A DNA stretch of 7,704 nt from CAZDSS01 sp964508185 (GTDB lineage: Bacteria; Pseudomonadota; Alphaproteobacteria; Sphingomonadales; Govanellaceae). Positions 1 through 6,771 of the stretch are shown here, piece after piece. Location of the stretch: contig CAZDSS010000114.1 in NCBI GenBank assembly GCA_964508185.1, positions 1-7,704 of the forward strand. The letters are read 5' to 3'. Made by a program: the position numbers and the translations under genes. Every line of letters starts with the position of its first letter. Position 1 is the stretch's first letter. The notes under the pieces are model-generated. The model worked only from the letters and a program-made list of their open reading frames with translations, did not search any database and had not been told where the DNA came from.

Positions 1-1
1 G

Positions 2-361
2 GCGACCTTCATGCCCTGCTTCATGTGGATCTTCCTCGGCGCGCCCTACATGGACCGGCTGCGCGGCAACCGGCGGCTCGACGGCGCGCTCACCGCGGTG
101 ACGGCGGCAGTGGTGGGCGTCATTCTCAATCTAGCCCTGTGGTTCGCGCTCCATGTGCTGTTCGGGTCCACTGCCGAGGAACGATGGTTCGGCCTGCGTC
201 TGCTCGTGCCCGACCTGTCGTCCCTCGATCCCGGCGTCGCCGTTCTCAGCCTTGCGGCGGCGGTGATGGTCTTCCGCCTGCGTCTCGGCATGGGCTGGAC
301 GCTCATACTTTCGGCCGCGTTCGGCGTCCTCGTCCATTACGCCCCGGGGATGCTGGTCTGA
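2..361 (+). CDS. chrA: Chromate transporter ChrA, C-terminal fragment (5' end outside window)
   Basis: The open frame enters from the left edge (first full codon at base 2) and ends at TGA 359-361, giving about 119 C-terminal residues. The opening stretch PCFMWIFLGAPYMDRLRGN followed by an AAVVGVILNLALWFALH segment matches the last part of CHR-family chromate transporters, inner-membrane proteins that export chromate. Three hydrophobic segments are visible: VVGVILNLALWFALHVLFG, VAVLSLAAAVMVFRL and the terminal WTLILSAAFGVLVHYAPGM. The ATG at 11 is internal and is not the true start, because the similarity to ChrA continues upstream of it. The gene converges on the M42 hydrolase gene with only 7 bp between the two stop codons, and no classical terminator with a T-run is visible there. 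Family assignment is confident. Substrate is assumed from the family. Confidence 0.88.
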   Translation, partial: ATFMPCFMWIFLGAPYMDRLRGNRRLDGALTAVTAAVVGVILNLALWFALHVLFGSTAEERWFGLRLLVPDLSSLDPGVAVLSLAAAVMVFRLRLGMGWTLILSAAFGVLVHYAPGMLV

Positions 362-368
362 CCTGCCG

Positions 369-1514
369 TCAGCGCGGCATGTCGTGGCCCGCTTCGGGCG
401 CCGGCTCCTGCGGCTGGTGGGTGAAGCCCCTGATCGAGGACATGGACTTGGCGTCCCGCGGCAGGATGATCGGGCTCAAGGTGTAGAGAAGGGCGAGGCG
501 CGCGACGCTTTCCAGCGCGTTCTCGTGGATCCGCTCGTAGCCGTGGGAGCCGTCCACCCCGAAGGTGATGAGCGCCGTGCGGATGTCGTTTCCGGCTTCA
601 ATGGCGGACGCGCTGTCGCAGCGGTAATAGCGGAAGATGTCCCGCTGGTAGGGAACGCCGTTCGCTTCCGCAAGCTCGATCAGCTTCTGGGTCAGGTGAT
701 AGTCGAAGGGGCCGACGGAATCGGCCATGGCGATGGTGACGCCGAATTCGCTGCTGTTCTGCCCCGGGGCCGTGGTGCCGTTGTCGATGGTGACCATGGC
801 GGCCACATCCCCGTGCAGCACGGCGGAGGCGCCGACGCCCACCTCTTCCGCGATCGAGAACAGGAAATAGGTATCGACCGTTGGTGGGCCCGCGCCGTCC
901 ACCAGCGCCTTCATGGTCGCCATCATGGCGGCGACCCCGCCCTTGTCGTCCAGATGCCGCGAGACGATGTAGCCGTTGTCCAGGAATTCCGGCTGCGGAT
1001 CGATGGCGACGAAATCGCCGATGGCGAAGCCATGCTCCTCGAGGCTCCGCCGGTCGTGCACGTTGGCGTCCACCCGAAGCTCGATGTCGCGCCAGCTCAC
1101 CGGCTGGCTGTCCACCTCCGTGTTGAAGGTGTGGCCCGAAGCCTTGAGCGGCAGGATGGTTCCGGTGAACGATCCGTGGGTCGTGAAGATGGTGGTGCGC
1201 GCGCCTTCCGCGAAACGGCTCGACCAGTGGCCGATGGGGACGAGCTCCAGCCTGCCGTTGTCCTTGAGGTTCTTGACCTGCGCGCCGAGGGTGTCGAGAT
1301 GGGCGATCACCGAACGCGCGGGCTTGGGATCGCGCCCCGGCACCACGGCGCGGATGGCGCCGCGCCGGGTGAGCTCGTGGGCGATGCCGAGGCGTTCGAG
1401 CTCGGCGGACACGAAATGCACGATCTCGTCCGTATAGCCCGTGGGACTCGGGATCGAAAGCAGCGCATGAAGCGTCTCCTTCAGATAGCCGAGATCGACC
1501 ATGGGCCCGGTCAT
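369..1514 (-). CDS. M42-family metallo-hydrolase of the NAGGN operon
   Basis: A 381-residue protein of the M42 glutamyl aminopeptidase-like family, dinuclear metal-dependent cytoplasmic hydrolases. Expected metal and catalytic positions are visible: AHLD (H72, D74), HLDDKGG (H187-G193, metal-bridging Asp), AEEVGVGAS (E223/E224, catalytic base and ligand), TIDNG (D244) and SHGYERIH (H324). It matches the subfamily that occurs as third member of a trio with the NAGGN amidotransferase and the GNAT/ATP-grasp synthetase (TIGR03106-type). Its start ATG overlaps the ngg TGA as ATGA, with a strong AAGGAGG site just upstream, so translational coupling is likely. A second Met (residue 5) lacks comparable support. 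The reaction is not established for this subfamily. Cleavage or recycling of NAGGN or a precursor is an inference from context. The last roughly 30 residues are polar and Pro/Glu-rich, probably a disordered tail. Confidence 0.92.
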   Translation of the reverse strand: MTGPMVDLGYLKETLHALLSIPSPTGYTDEIVHFVSAELERLGIAHELTRRGAIRAVVPGRDPKPARSVIAHLDTLGAQVKNLKDNGRLELVPIGHWSSRFAEGARTTIFTTHGSFTGTILPLKASGHTFNTEVDSQPVSWRDIELRVDANVHDRRSLEEHGFAIGDFVAIDPQPEFLDNGYIVSRHLDDKGGVAAMMATMKALVDGAGPPTVDTYFLFSIAEEVGVGASAVLHGDVAAMVTIDNGTTAPGQNSSEFGVTIAMADSVGPFDYHLTQKLIELAEANGVPYQRDIFRYYRCDSASAIEAGNDIRTALITFGVDGSHGYERIHENALESVARLALLYTLSPIILPRDAKSMSSIRGFTHQPQEPAPEAGHDMPR

Positions 1515-3289
1515 GCCGCCACCTCCTTCTGGATGCGCTGGTCGCGGTTCGCGGAATGGGGGAACAGCAGGTCGATGAAACGTTCCGCCGTGGGCTGCGG
1601 CTCGTGGTTGGCAAGGCCCGGCCGCTCGTTGGCTTCGATGATGACATAGTCCGGCTGATCGGGCGCGGTGACGATCATGTCGAGGCCGACGACCGGGATG
1701 TCGAGCACCTTCGCGGCCTTGACCGCCGCCTCGGCAAGGTCGGGATGAAGGAGCTCGGTGACGTCGTGGATGGTGCCGCCATTGTGGAGATTGGCGGCCT
1801 TGCGCACCGTCAGGGTCTCGTTGGCGGGCAGTATGTCGTCAAGGCCGTAGCCCGCGCTCGCCACCACGCGGCGCGTCTCGTCATCAAGCGGAATGCGGCT
1901 TTCGCCGTTGGTCGCGGCGGCGCGGCGGCGGCTTTGCTTCTCGATCAGGGTGCGGATCGTCAGGCGCCCGTCGCCCACCACCTGGGGCGGACGGCGCACG
2001 GCGGCCGCCACCACCTCGAAGCCGATGACGATGATGCGAAGGTCCTGGCCCTCCACATATTGCTCGAGCAGGATCTGCTCGCCCGAGCGCCGCGCCCGGG
2101 CGAGCACCTTCTTGAGCGCGTCCTCGCTGCGGATGTCGACGACCACGCCGCGGCCCTGCTCGCCGTCGGCGGGCTTCACCACGATGCTGCCGTAGCGCTC
2201 GAGGAATTCGCGGTTGGTCTCCTCGTTGCCCGCCGGGATCTGGGCCGGAACATAGAGCCCGGCGGCGCCGAGAATCCGGCGGGTCACCGCCTTGTTGGCG
2301 CAACGGCTCATGGCGATCGCCGTCGTCAGCTCCGACAGGCTTTCGCGGCAGACGATGGAGCGGCCGCCGAAGGTGAGGCAGAAATAGCCCGCGTCGGAAT
2401 CGATGATGTCGACGAGGATCCCGCGCCGCCGCGCCTCGTCCACGATGATCTGGGCGTAAGGATTGAGCTTCGTCTCGAAGGAAGGGCCGGAGAACAGCTT
2501 TTCGTTGATGGAATTCTTGTTCTTGAGGGCGAAGAAGGGAACGCGCTGGAAGCCGAGCTTTTCATAGAGCGCGATCGCCTGCTCGTTGTCGTGCATCACG
2601 GACAGATCCATGTAGGCCGCGCCGCGCGCCGCGAAATATTCGGCGAGATGGCGCACCAGCGCCTCGCCCACGCGCGGGTGCGGCGCCTGGGGATCGACCG
2701 CCAGGCACCAGAGGGACGATCCGCGCTCCGGATCCTTGAAGGCGCGGTGATGGTCGACGCCCGTGACGCATCCCAGGATCTCGCCGGTCATGCGGTCCTC
2801 GGCCACGAGGCAGATGAGACTGCGGCTGTCGCGGTTCCGCCAGTAGAAATCCTCGTCCACCTGCACCATGCGCCGCGCGGCATAGATGCGGTTCACCTCG
2901 CGCGCATCCATTTCCGAACAGAGTCTGCGCACCACGAAGCCGCGGAAGGTCTGGCGGCTCGGCCGGTAGGTGGACAAATGCAGGCGGAAGGCGTGGGACG
3001 GATCGAGGAACAGCTGCTGCGGCGCCATGGAGAGCGCCACATGCGGCTCCCGCAGGTAAAAGGCGATGTCGCGGCAGCCCGGCTTTTCCTCGATCAGCGT
3101 GTCCGTCAGGGTCTTCATGTCGTCGAAGGTCTGGGCGAACAGCAATCGCCCCCAGCCGCAATCCACGACCACGTTCCTGAGGGTTTCCTCGTCAGCCTCG
3201 GGGGAAGACAGCAGGCTCTGGCTTCGCATCTTGTCGATGCGGTGGGGGCTCAGACCCTGAGGCCCGTTGCGTTGACGTCTGTGCGGCAT
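1511..3289 (-). CDS. ngg: N-acetylglutaminylglutamine synthetase (GNAT + ATP-grasp fusion)
   Basis: A 592-residue cytoplasmic bifunctional enzyme. Known role of the family (TIGR03103-type; Ngg of Sinorhizobium): acetylation of glutamine and ATP-dependent ligation to a second glutamine, giving N-acetylglutaminylglutamine. Residues about 110-255 form a GNAT acetyltransferase: LWCLAVDPQAPHPRVGEAL is the acetyl-CoA-binding region and DNEQAIALYEKLGF is the typical GNAT end. Residues about 275-580 form an ATP-grasp ligase resembling the cyanophycin synthetase/glutathione ligase branch: VKPADGEQGRGV (K372), LLEQYVEGQDLR (E409), GLDMI (D537) and VIIEANERPG (E552, N554). The frame stays open 104 codons further upstream but runs into asnO. 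The ATG at 3289 follows an AGGAG/GAGAAG-rich stretch 26 bp after the asnO stop and is the sensible start. The first 40 residues are low-complexity, so Met21 remains an alternative. Confidence 0.95.
   Translation of the reverse strand: MPHRRQRNGPQGLSPHRIDKMRSQSLLSSPEADEETLRNVVVDCGWGRLLFAQTFDDMKTLTDTLIEEKPGCRDIAFYLREPHVALSMAPQQLFLDPSHAFRLHLSTYRPSRQTFRGFVVRRLCSEMDAREVNRIYAARRMVQVDEDFYWRNRDSRSLICLVAEDRMTGEILGCVTGVDHHRAFKDPERGSSLWCLAVDPQAPHPRVGEALVRHLAEYFAARGAAYMDLSVMHDNEQAIALYEKLGFQRVPFFALKNKNSINEKLFSGPSFETKLNPYAQIIVDEARRRGILVDIIDSDAGYFCLTFGGRSIVCRESLSELTTAIAMSRCANKAVTRRILGAAGLYVPAQIPAGNEETNREFLERYGSIVVKPADGEQGRGVVVDIRSEDALKKVLARARRSGEQILLEQYVEGQDLRIIVIGFEVVAAAVRRPPQVVGDGRLTIRTLIEKQSRRRAAATNGESRIPLDDETRRVVASAGYGLDDILPANETLTVRKAANLHNGGTIHDVTELLHPDLAEAAVKAAKVLDIPVVGLDMIVTAPDQPDYVIIEANERPGLANHEPQPTAERFIDLLFPHSANRDQRIQKEVAA
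1522..1528 (-). promoter_or_regulatory. Strong Shine-Dalgarno of the M42 gene, inside ngg
   Basis: On the minus strand AAGGAGG lies 7 nt upstream of the ATG at 1514, within the last codons of ngg. With the ATGA overlap it fixes the start and suggests that ribosomes ending ngg re-initiate on the M42 gene. Confidence 0.8.
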
Positions 3290-3315
3290 GGTCTTCTCTC
3301 TCTCCTCGGGACTGT

Positions 3316-5094
3316 TCAGGAAATGCCGTGGGTCTGCAGCCACATCTCCAGCACGGCCACCTGCCACAGCTTGGAGCCGCCGAGCGGCGTCATCTCCTCC
3401 GCGGGATCGGCGAACAGGCGGTCGAGATAGTCCTGCCGGAACAGGCCGCGCCGCCGCGCCGTGTCGTTCATGAGCGCCTCCCGCACGAGCTCGAGATAGG
3501 GCCCGCGCAGATACTTGAGGGCAGGGACCGGGAAATAGCCCTTCGGCCGGTCGATCACCGCGTCCGGAATGACCGCCCGCGCGGCTTCCTTCAGGATCCA
3601 CTTGCCGCCGTCGCGGACCTTGAGCTCCGCCGGAATGCGGGCCGCAAGCTCCACGAGCTCATGGTCGAGAAACGGCACGCGGGCCTCGAGGCTCCAGGCC
3701 ATGGTCATGTTGTCGACCCGCTTCACGGGGTCGTCCACCAGCATGATCTCGGTGTCCATGCGCAGCGCCTTGTCGATCACCCGCTCGGCGCCAGGCTTCG
3801 CGAAATGGCTGCGGATGAGGTCCATGCTGGCATTGCCGTTGAAAAAGGCGGGGGTCAGCAGTTCGGCCATTTCCTCATGGTCGCGGTCGATGAAGACGCC
3901 CGCATAGTCCGAAACCCCGTCGCCCTCGGCATCAAGGAGCGGCGGATACCAGTGATAGCCGCCGAAGATCTCGTCAGCGCCCTGGCCGCTCTGCACCACC
4001 TTCACATGGCGCGACACTTCCTCGGACAAGAGATAGAAGCCGATGGCGTCATGGCTCACCATGGGCTCAGACATGGCGTGGATGGCGGGGGCGAGTTCGT
4101 CGAGCGTACGCTCGGAATCGATGAAGATGCGGCTGTGGTCGGTGCCGAAGCGGTCGGCGATGAGGTCCGAATAGACGAATTCGTCGCCGCTTTCGTTGCC
4201 CACGGTCTCGAAGCCGATGGAGAAGGTCTTGAGATCCTGCTGTCCCGCCTCGGCGAGCAGGCCCACGACCAGGGAGCTGTCGAGCCCGCCCGAAAGAAGG
4301 ACGCCCACGGGAACGTCCGCCACCATGCGGCGATGGACGGCGCGGCGCAGGGCGGACAATACCCGTTCCTGCCATTCGGCGGCGGGCAGGCCCCGCTCGT
4401 CCTCCCGCGGACCGAAGGGAAGGGTCCAGTAGCGCCGTTCCTCGCGGCTGCCGTCGGGATGGAGGGTGAGCAGGGTGGCCGGCGGCAGTTTCCGCACGCC
4501 TTCAAGGATCGTCCGCGGCGCCGGCACCACGGCGTGGAAGCTCAGATAGTTGTGCAGCGCCTTGCGGTCGATGGAACGGTCGAGATCGGGAATTTCAAGG
4601 AGCGCGGGGAGGGTGGATGCAAAGCGCAGGCATTTGTCCCCGGGCGCGAGATAGAGCGGCTTGATGCCGAGGCGATCGCGGCCGAGCACGGCCCTCCCGC
4701 TGTCGCGCTCGACGATGCAGAAGGCGAACATGCCATGGAGACGCTGGACGAAATCCGGCCCCCAGGCGTGATAGGCCTTGACCATCACTTCCGTGTCGCC
4801 CCGGGAGAAGAAGCGGTAGCCCATCTCCTGCAGTTCGCGGCGAAGCTCCGGATAGTTGTAGATGCAGCCGTTGAAGACGATGGCAAGACCCAGTTCGGGG
4901 TCCAGCATGGGCTGCTGCGCGGCCTGGGAGAGGTCGATGATGCCGAGCCTTCGATGGCCGAGGGCGACCGGGCCCTGGGCGTAAATTCCCGACCCGTCCG
5001 GGCCCCTTGACTCCATGCTGTCGGTCATACGGGTGACGAGCGCACGGTCCGCGAGCCCGCCGTCGAAACGGATTTCTCCTGCAATGCCACACAT
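3316..5094 (-). CDS. asnO: N-acetylglutaminylglutamine amidotransferase (asparagine-synthase type)
   Basis: A 592-residue class II glutamine amidotransferase. Family role: glutamine-dependent, ATP-driven amidation of N-acetylglutaminylglutamine to NAGGN, an osmoprotectant dipeptide. The N-terminal Ntn glutaminase starts MCGIAGE, with Cys2 as nucleophile after Met removal, which fixes the start. It continues with ESRGPDGSG (28-36), LGHRRLGIIDLS (45-56), FNGCIYNYPELR (74-85) and RGDTEV (98-103). The synthetase half has the PP-loop LSGGLDSS (267-274), SGQGADEIFGGY (369-380) and SLEARVPFLD (468-477). The length and the FNGCIYN variant (asparagine synthetases usually have FNGEIYN) fit the NAGGN branch (TIGR03104-type) rather than a true AsnB. 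The adjacent ngg makes that assignment strong. An AAGGAG lies 15 nt upstream of ATG, an unusually long spacing. It is the first gene of the three-gene operon and has a candidate EcfG promoter just upstream. Confidence 0.95.
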   Translation of the reverse strand: MCGIAGEIRFDGGLADRALVTRMTDSMESRGPDGSGIYAQGPVALGHRRLGIIDLSQAAQQPMLDPELGLAIVFNGCIYNYPELRRELQEMGYRFFSRGDTEVMVKAYHAWGPDFVQRLHGMFAFCIVERDSGRAVLGRDRLGIKPLYLAPGDKCLRFASTLPALLEIPDLDRSIDRKALHNYLSFHAVVPAPRTILEGVRKLPPATLLTLHPDGSREERRYWTLPFGPREDERGLPAAEWQERVLSALRRAVHRRMVADVPVGVLLSGGLDSSLVVGLLAEAGQQDLKTFSIGFETVGNESGDEFVYSDLIADRFGTDHSRIFIDSERTLDELAPAIHAMSEPMVSHDAIGFYLLSEEVSRHVKVVQSGQGADEIFGGYHWYPPLLDAEGDGVSDYAGVFIDRDHEEMAELLTPAFFNGNASMDLIRSHFAKPGAERVIDKALRMDTEIMLVDDPVKRVDNMTMAWSLEARVPFLDHELVELAARIPAELKVRDGGKWILKEAARAVIPDAVIDRPKGYFPVPALKYLRGPYLELVREALMNDTARRRGLFRQDYLDRLFADPAEEMTPLGGSKLWQVAVLEMWLQTHGIS

Positions 5095-5109
5095 AACTTT
5101 GGTCGAAGG

Positions 5110-5115
5110 CTCCTT
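5110..5115 (-). promoter_or_regulatory. Possible Shine-Dalgarno of asnO with long spacer
   Basis: AAGGAG on the minus strand is the only good anti-SD match before asnO. It sits 15 nt from the ATG, against a usual 5-9 nt. The start cannot move because Cys2 must become the N-terminal nucleophile, so initiation may be weak or depend on leader folding. Confidence 0.5.
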
Positions 5116-5129
5116 GTTTGCATCGTTGA

Positions 5130-5154
5130 AACGTCCGTCCGCCGCTTTTGTTCA
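5130..5154 (-). promoter_or_regulatory. Candidate EcfG (general stress sigma) promoter for asnO-ngg-M42
   Basis: On the minus strand TGAAC (5154-5150), a 16-nt spacer and CGTT (5133-5130) match the alphaproteobacterial EcfG/SigT consensus GGAAC-N16/17-CGTT at 8 of 9 positions. A start site some 7 nt below the -10 would lie near 5123, giving a leader of about 30 nt that includes the AAGGAG at 5115-5110. Position, strand and the osmoprotective role of the operon all agree. The match itself is seen in the sequence. The sigma factor that uses it is inferred. Confidence 0.5.
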
Positions 5155-5265
5155 AAGCGGAATGGGGATGTCGCCGACGGGATGACGGCTGGATGCATTG
5201 GCCGGACATGCCGGCTGCCTGATTGTCAAACACCCCGAGCGGTCGCAAACGACGCCGGGGACTGG

Positions 5266-5283
5266 TGAATCCGGGCGGATTCA
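5266..5283. repeat. Perfect 7-4-7 dyad, TGAATCC-GGGC-GGATTCA
   Basis: An 18-bp perfect inverted repeat with a 4-nt centre lies in the asnO leader region, about 115 bp upstream of the EcfG-like -35. It could be a protein-binding dyad or an RNA hairpin in a long transcript. There is no T-run on either side. Confidence 0.5.
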
Positions 5284-5381
5284 GGGGATGAGGCTGCGGG
5301 ATGCAGCTTGTTGCGCAGGTCGCAAGAATCCCCGTTTTCATGCCGGCGACACGGGAAAGGGCCGCCACAGGCATGCCTTCA

Positions 5382-5409
5382 AACCTAAGCCTTCCGGGGA
5401 GGGTGTCAA
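5382..5409 (-). promoter_or_regulatory. Weak candidate housekeeping promoter toward asnO
   Basis: A perfect TTGACA (5409-5404) is followed after 16 nt by TAGGTT (5387-5382), only 3 of 6 matches to TATAAT. Use of this site would give asnO a leader of about 280 nt. The -35 hexamer lies in the loop of the CCGGGG/CCCCGG dyad. The -35 is good and the -10 is poor, so this is tentative. Confidence 0.25.
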
Positions 5410-5443
5410 CCCCGGGGGCGGAATTTACCGGAAAATGCGGGCC

Positions 5444-5818
5444 TTATTCGGGATCGATGGGCGTCGGGCGGCCGTGCTCGTCAATGCGCACATAGACGAA
5501 GGTGCCTTCGGTCACGGTCACTTCCTCTCTGGCGCCGCGGCGCATGACCTTGACCTCGATGCGGACGGCGATGGACGTGCGGCCCGTGCGGGCAATGTCC
5601 GTATAGACCGACAGCCAGTCATGGACCAGCACCGGCTGGTGGAAGGTCATGGCCTCGATGGCGACGGTGGCCACCGGCCCGCCCGCCCGGCGAAGCGCCG
5701 TGATTCCCCCCGCCACGTCCATCTGGGACAGGATCCAGCCGCCGAATATGTGGCCGTTCTGGTTGATGTCCGACGGCTTGGGCAAGGTGCGTATGGTGGG
5801 CTGGCGGTTCTGGTCCAT
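5444..5818 (-). CDS. Acyl-CoA thioesterase, YciA-type hotdog fold
   Basis: A 124-residue cytoplasmic hotdog-fold protein that hydrolyses acyl-CoA to free acid and CoA. Near the N-terminus NQNGHIFGGWILSQMD (19-34) is the family signature: the NGxIFGGW loop followed by the helix carrying the catalytic Asp (D34). Also typical are VAIEAMTFHQPV (52-63) and the C-terminal VTVTEGTFVYVRIDEHGRP. The length suits a single-domain YciA/BFIT-like subunit, which normally assembles as dimers or hexamers. The start is set by AAGGGGAG (5832-5825) 6 nt upstream of the ATG; the frame stays open further upstream, but that extension shows no family similarity. It lies 104 bp below the regulator gene on the same strand and may share its transcript. 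A weak -10-like TGCTAT (5854-5849) could give it its own promoter. Chain-length specificity cannot be read from the sequence. Confidence 0.92.
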   Translation of the reverse strand: MDQNRQPTIRTLPKPSDINQNGHIFGGWILSQMDVAGGITALRRAGGPVATVAIEAMTFHQPVLVHDWLSVYTDIARTGRTSIAVRIEVKVMRRGAREEVTVTEGTFVYVRIDEHGRPTPIDPE

Positions 5819-5883
5819 CTTTCGCTCCCCTTGGCTCTTGCGTCCTTGATAGCACGAAGCCCGATCCCGTTGGACAGCTTTTG

Positions 5884-5911
5884 CATGGGCGTCCACGGGC
5901 GTCCATGGGCG
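5884..5911. repeat. 10-bp tandem repeat, 2.8 copies (CAyGGGCGTC)
   Basis: CATGGGCGTC (5884-5893), CACGGGCGTC (5894-5903) and CATGGGCG (5904-5911) form a tandem repeat of one helical turn, with one base change among the copies. It lies between the regulator stop and the thioesterase start. Function is unknown; replication slippage in GC-rich DNA is a sufficient explanation. Confidence 0.6.
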
Positions 5912-5922
5912 GGGCGGCCGCG

Positions 5923-6708
5923 TCACACGAGGGCGCGGCCGAGCCAGACGATGCGGCCGATGATGACCAGCTCCTCGGGCCGGCATTCGAGGGCGCCGGG
6001 ATAGAGCGGATTGTCATGGGACAGGATGATGCGATCGCGCGCCGGGTGCGCCGTCATGCGCCGGGGGCGCGGTTCCCCCGCCACCTCGATGAGATAGATG
6101 CCGTCGCTGCCGAAGCGGTCGCCCTTCTCGATGAGAACCAGGTCGCCGTCGCACAATGTGGGGGCCATGCCGTCGCCGGTGATCGCCGCCACCGCCAGGC
6201 TGTCAGTGGCGGCCTTGAGGCGGGCCTGCAGCCATTGCCGCCGGAAGGGATAGGTCATGGCGTCGCCGCGATCGGGCGTGTGCGACGCGCCGTTGCCGGC
6301 AACTTCCGAATCTTCGCGCCGCCACGGCGGGATGAGCACGAGATCGTTGTCCGCGGCCGCCGAAAGCCGCTCCTCCGGCAGCAGCAGGTCCCATTCGGGA
6401 ATGTTGAAATGGCGGGCGATCTTGCGCCGGTCATGTTCCCGCAGGCATTTGGGGGAGCGGCGCGTGAGGTATTGCTGGATGTAGGAATGGCTGCGGCCGA
6501 GGATCGCGGACACGGACGCGAAGCAGGCGCCGTTGTCGCGAATGAGGTTCCGTATGCGCATGCGCAGGATCTCGTGGTGATCGAGATCCGCGCGCTCGAG
6601 GGAAGGGGAGGCCGCCCGGCCGTCGGCGCCTGCGGAGGCGGAAACCGGAGCCGGCGGCATGTCGGGGGCTGAGGGGCTGGGCCGGAAAGAGATACCGCCT
6701 GTTGTCAT
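5923..6708 (-). CDS. HTH + S24 (LexA/CI-like) regulator lacking protease catalytic residues
   Basis: A 261-residue protein. Residues 1-45 are Pro/Ala/Ser-rich and probably disordered. Residues about 47-110 form a helix-turn-helix region (IRNLIRDNG, SVSAILGRSHSYIQQYL, DRRKIARHFNI) like that of alphaproteobacterial XRE/S24 regulators. Residues about 165-255 are an S24 peptidase-like domain: ITGDGMAPTLCDGDLVLIEK, GIYLIEV and ILSHDNPLYPG. In LexA/CI proteins the first motif is GDSM, with Ser as nucleophile, and the general-base Lys precedes R-I/L. Here these are G180 and R216. Self-cleavage is therefore not expected, and the domain probably serves dimerisation or ligand sensing. AGGA (6717-6714) 5 nt before the ATG supports this start; Met50 is an alternative. 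It is transcribed away from the unknown gene at 7414. Targets are unknown; autoregulation through the dyad at 6772-6797 is a guess. A phage origin is possible but not shown. Confidence 0.85.
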   Translation of the reverse strand: MTTGGISFRPSPSAPDMPPAPVSASAGADGRAASPSLERADLDHHEILRMRIRNLIRDNGACFASVSAILGRSHSYIQQYLTRRSPKCLREHDRRKIARHFNIPEWDLLLPEERLSAAADNDLVLIPPWRREDSEVAGNGASHTPDRGDAMTYPFRRQWLQARLKAATDSLAVAAITGDGMAPTLCDGDLVLIEKGDRFGSDGIYLIEVAGEPRPRRMTAHPARDRIILSHDNPLYPGALECRPEELVIIGRIVWLGRALV

Positions 6709-6771
6709 GAACTTCCTGCTCGCTTTTCTTGTGCCGTTCTTTTTCTATGGGCGTAGTTATTTTCCTACTCG

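Larger units (their letters stand above)
5095..5443. other. 349-bp leader region between thioesterase and asnO
   Basis: No credible gene is visible on either strand. The region carries the EcfG-like promoter near asnO and two TTGACA hexamers on the minus strand (5409-5404 and 5229-5224). It also has short dyads: GCCGG/CCGGC at 5201-5215, TGAATCC/GGATTCA at 5266-5283, AGGCTGC/GCAGCTT at 5291-5309 (one G-U pair) and CCGGGG/CCCCGG at 5394-5415. None is followed by a T-run on the minus strand, so no intrinsic terminator for the thioesterase gene is evident. Confidence 0.6.

Noticed and set aside
364..379. TGCCG/CGGCA mini-hairpin at the convergent ends of chrA and the M42 gene as a two-way terminator
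   Set aside because: It has only 5 bp, no T-run on either side, and overlaps the M42 stop codon. It is too weak to call.
3290..3601. In-frame upstream extension of ngg by 104 codons
   Set aside because: It overlaps the 3' end of asnO in another frame, its residues are Arg/Gly/Pro-rich, and the ATG at 3289 has its own ribosome site.
1556..5010. Very long plus-strand open frames opposite ngg and asnO (1556-3430, 3328-5010)
   Set aside because: They are antisense shadows of GC-rich genes. Their products are His/Arg/Gly/Asp-rich with no family motif, while the minus-strand genes carry intact catalytic motifs.
5201..5229. Second TTGACA (5229-5224) as a -35 box for asnO
   Set aside because: At 16-18 nt spacing the sequence is GC-only (TCCGGC region), so no plausible -10 exists.
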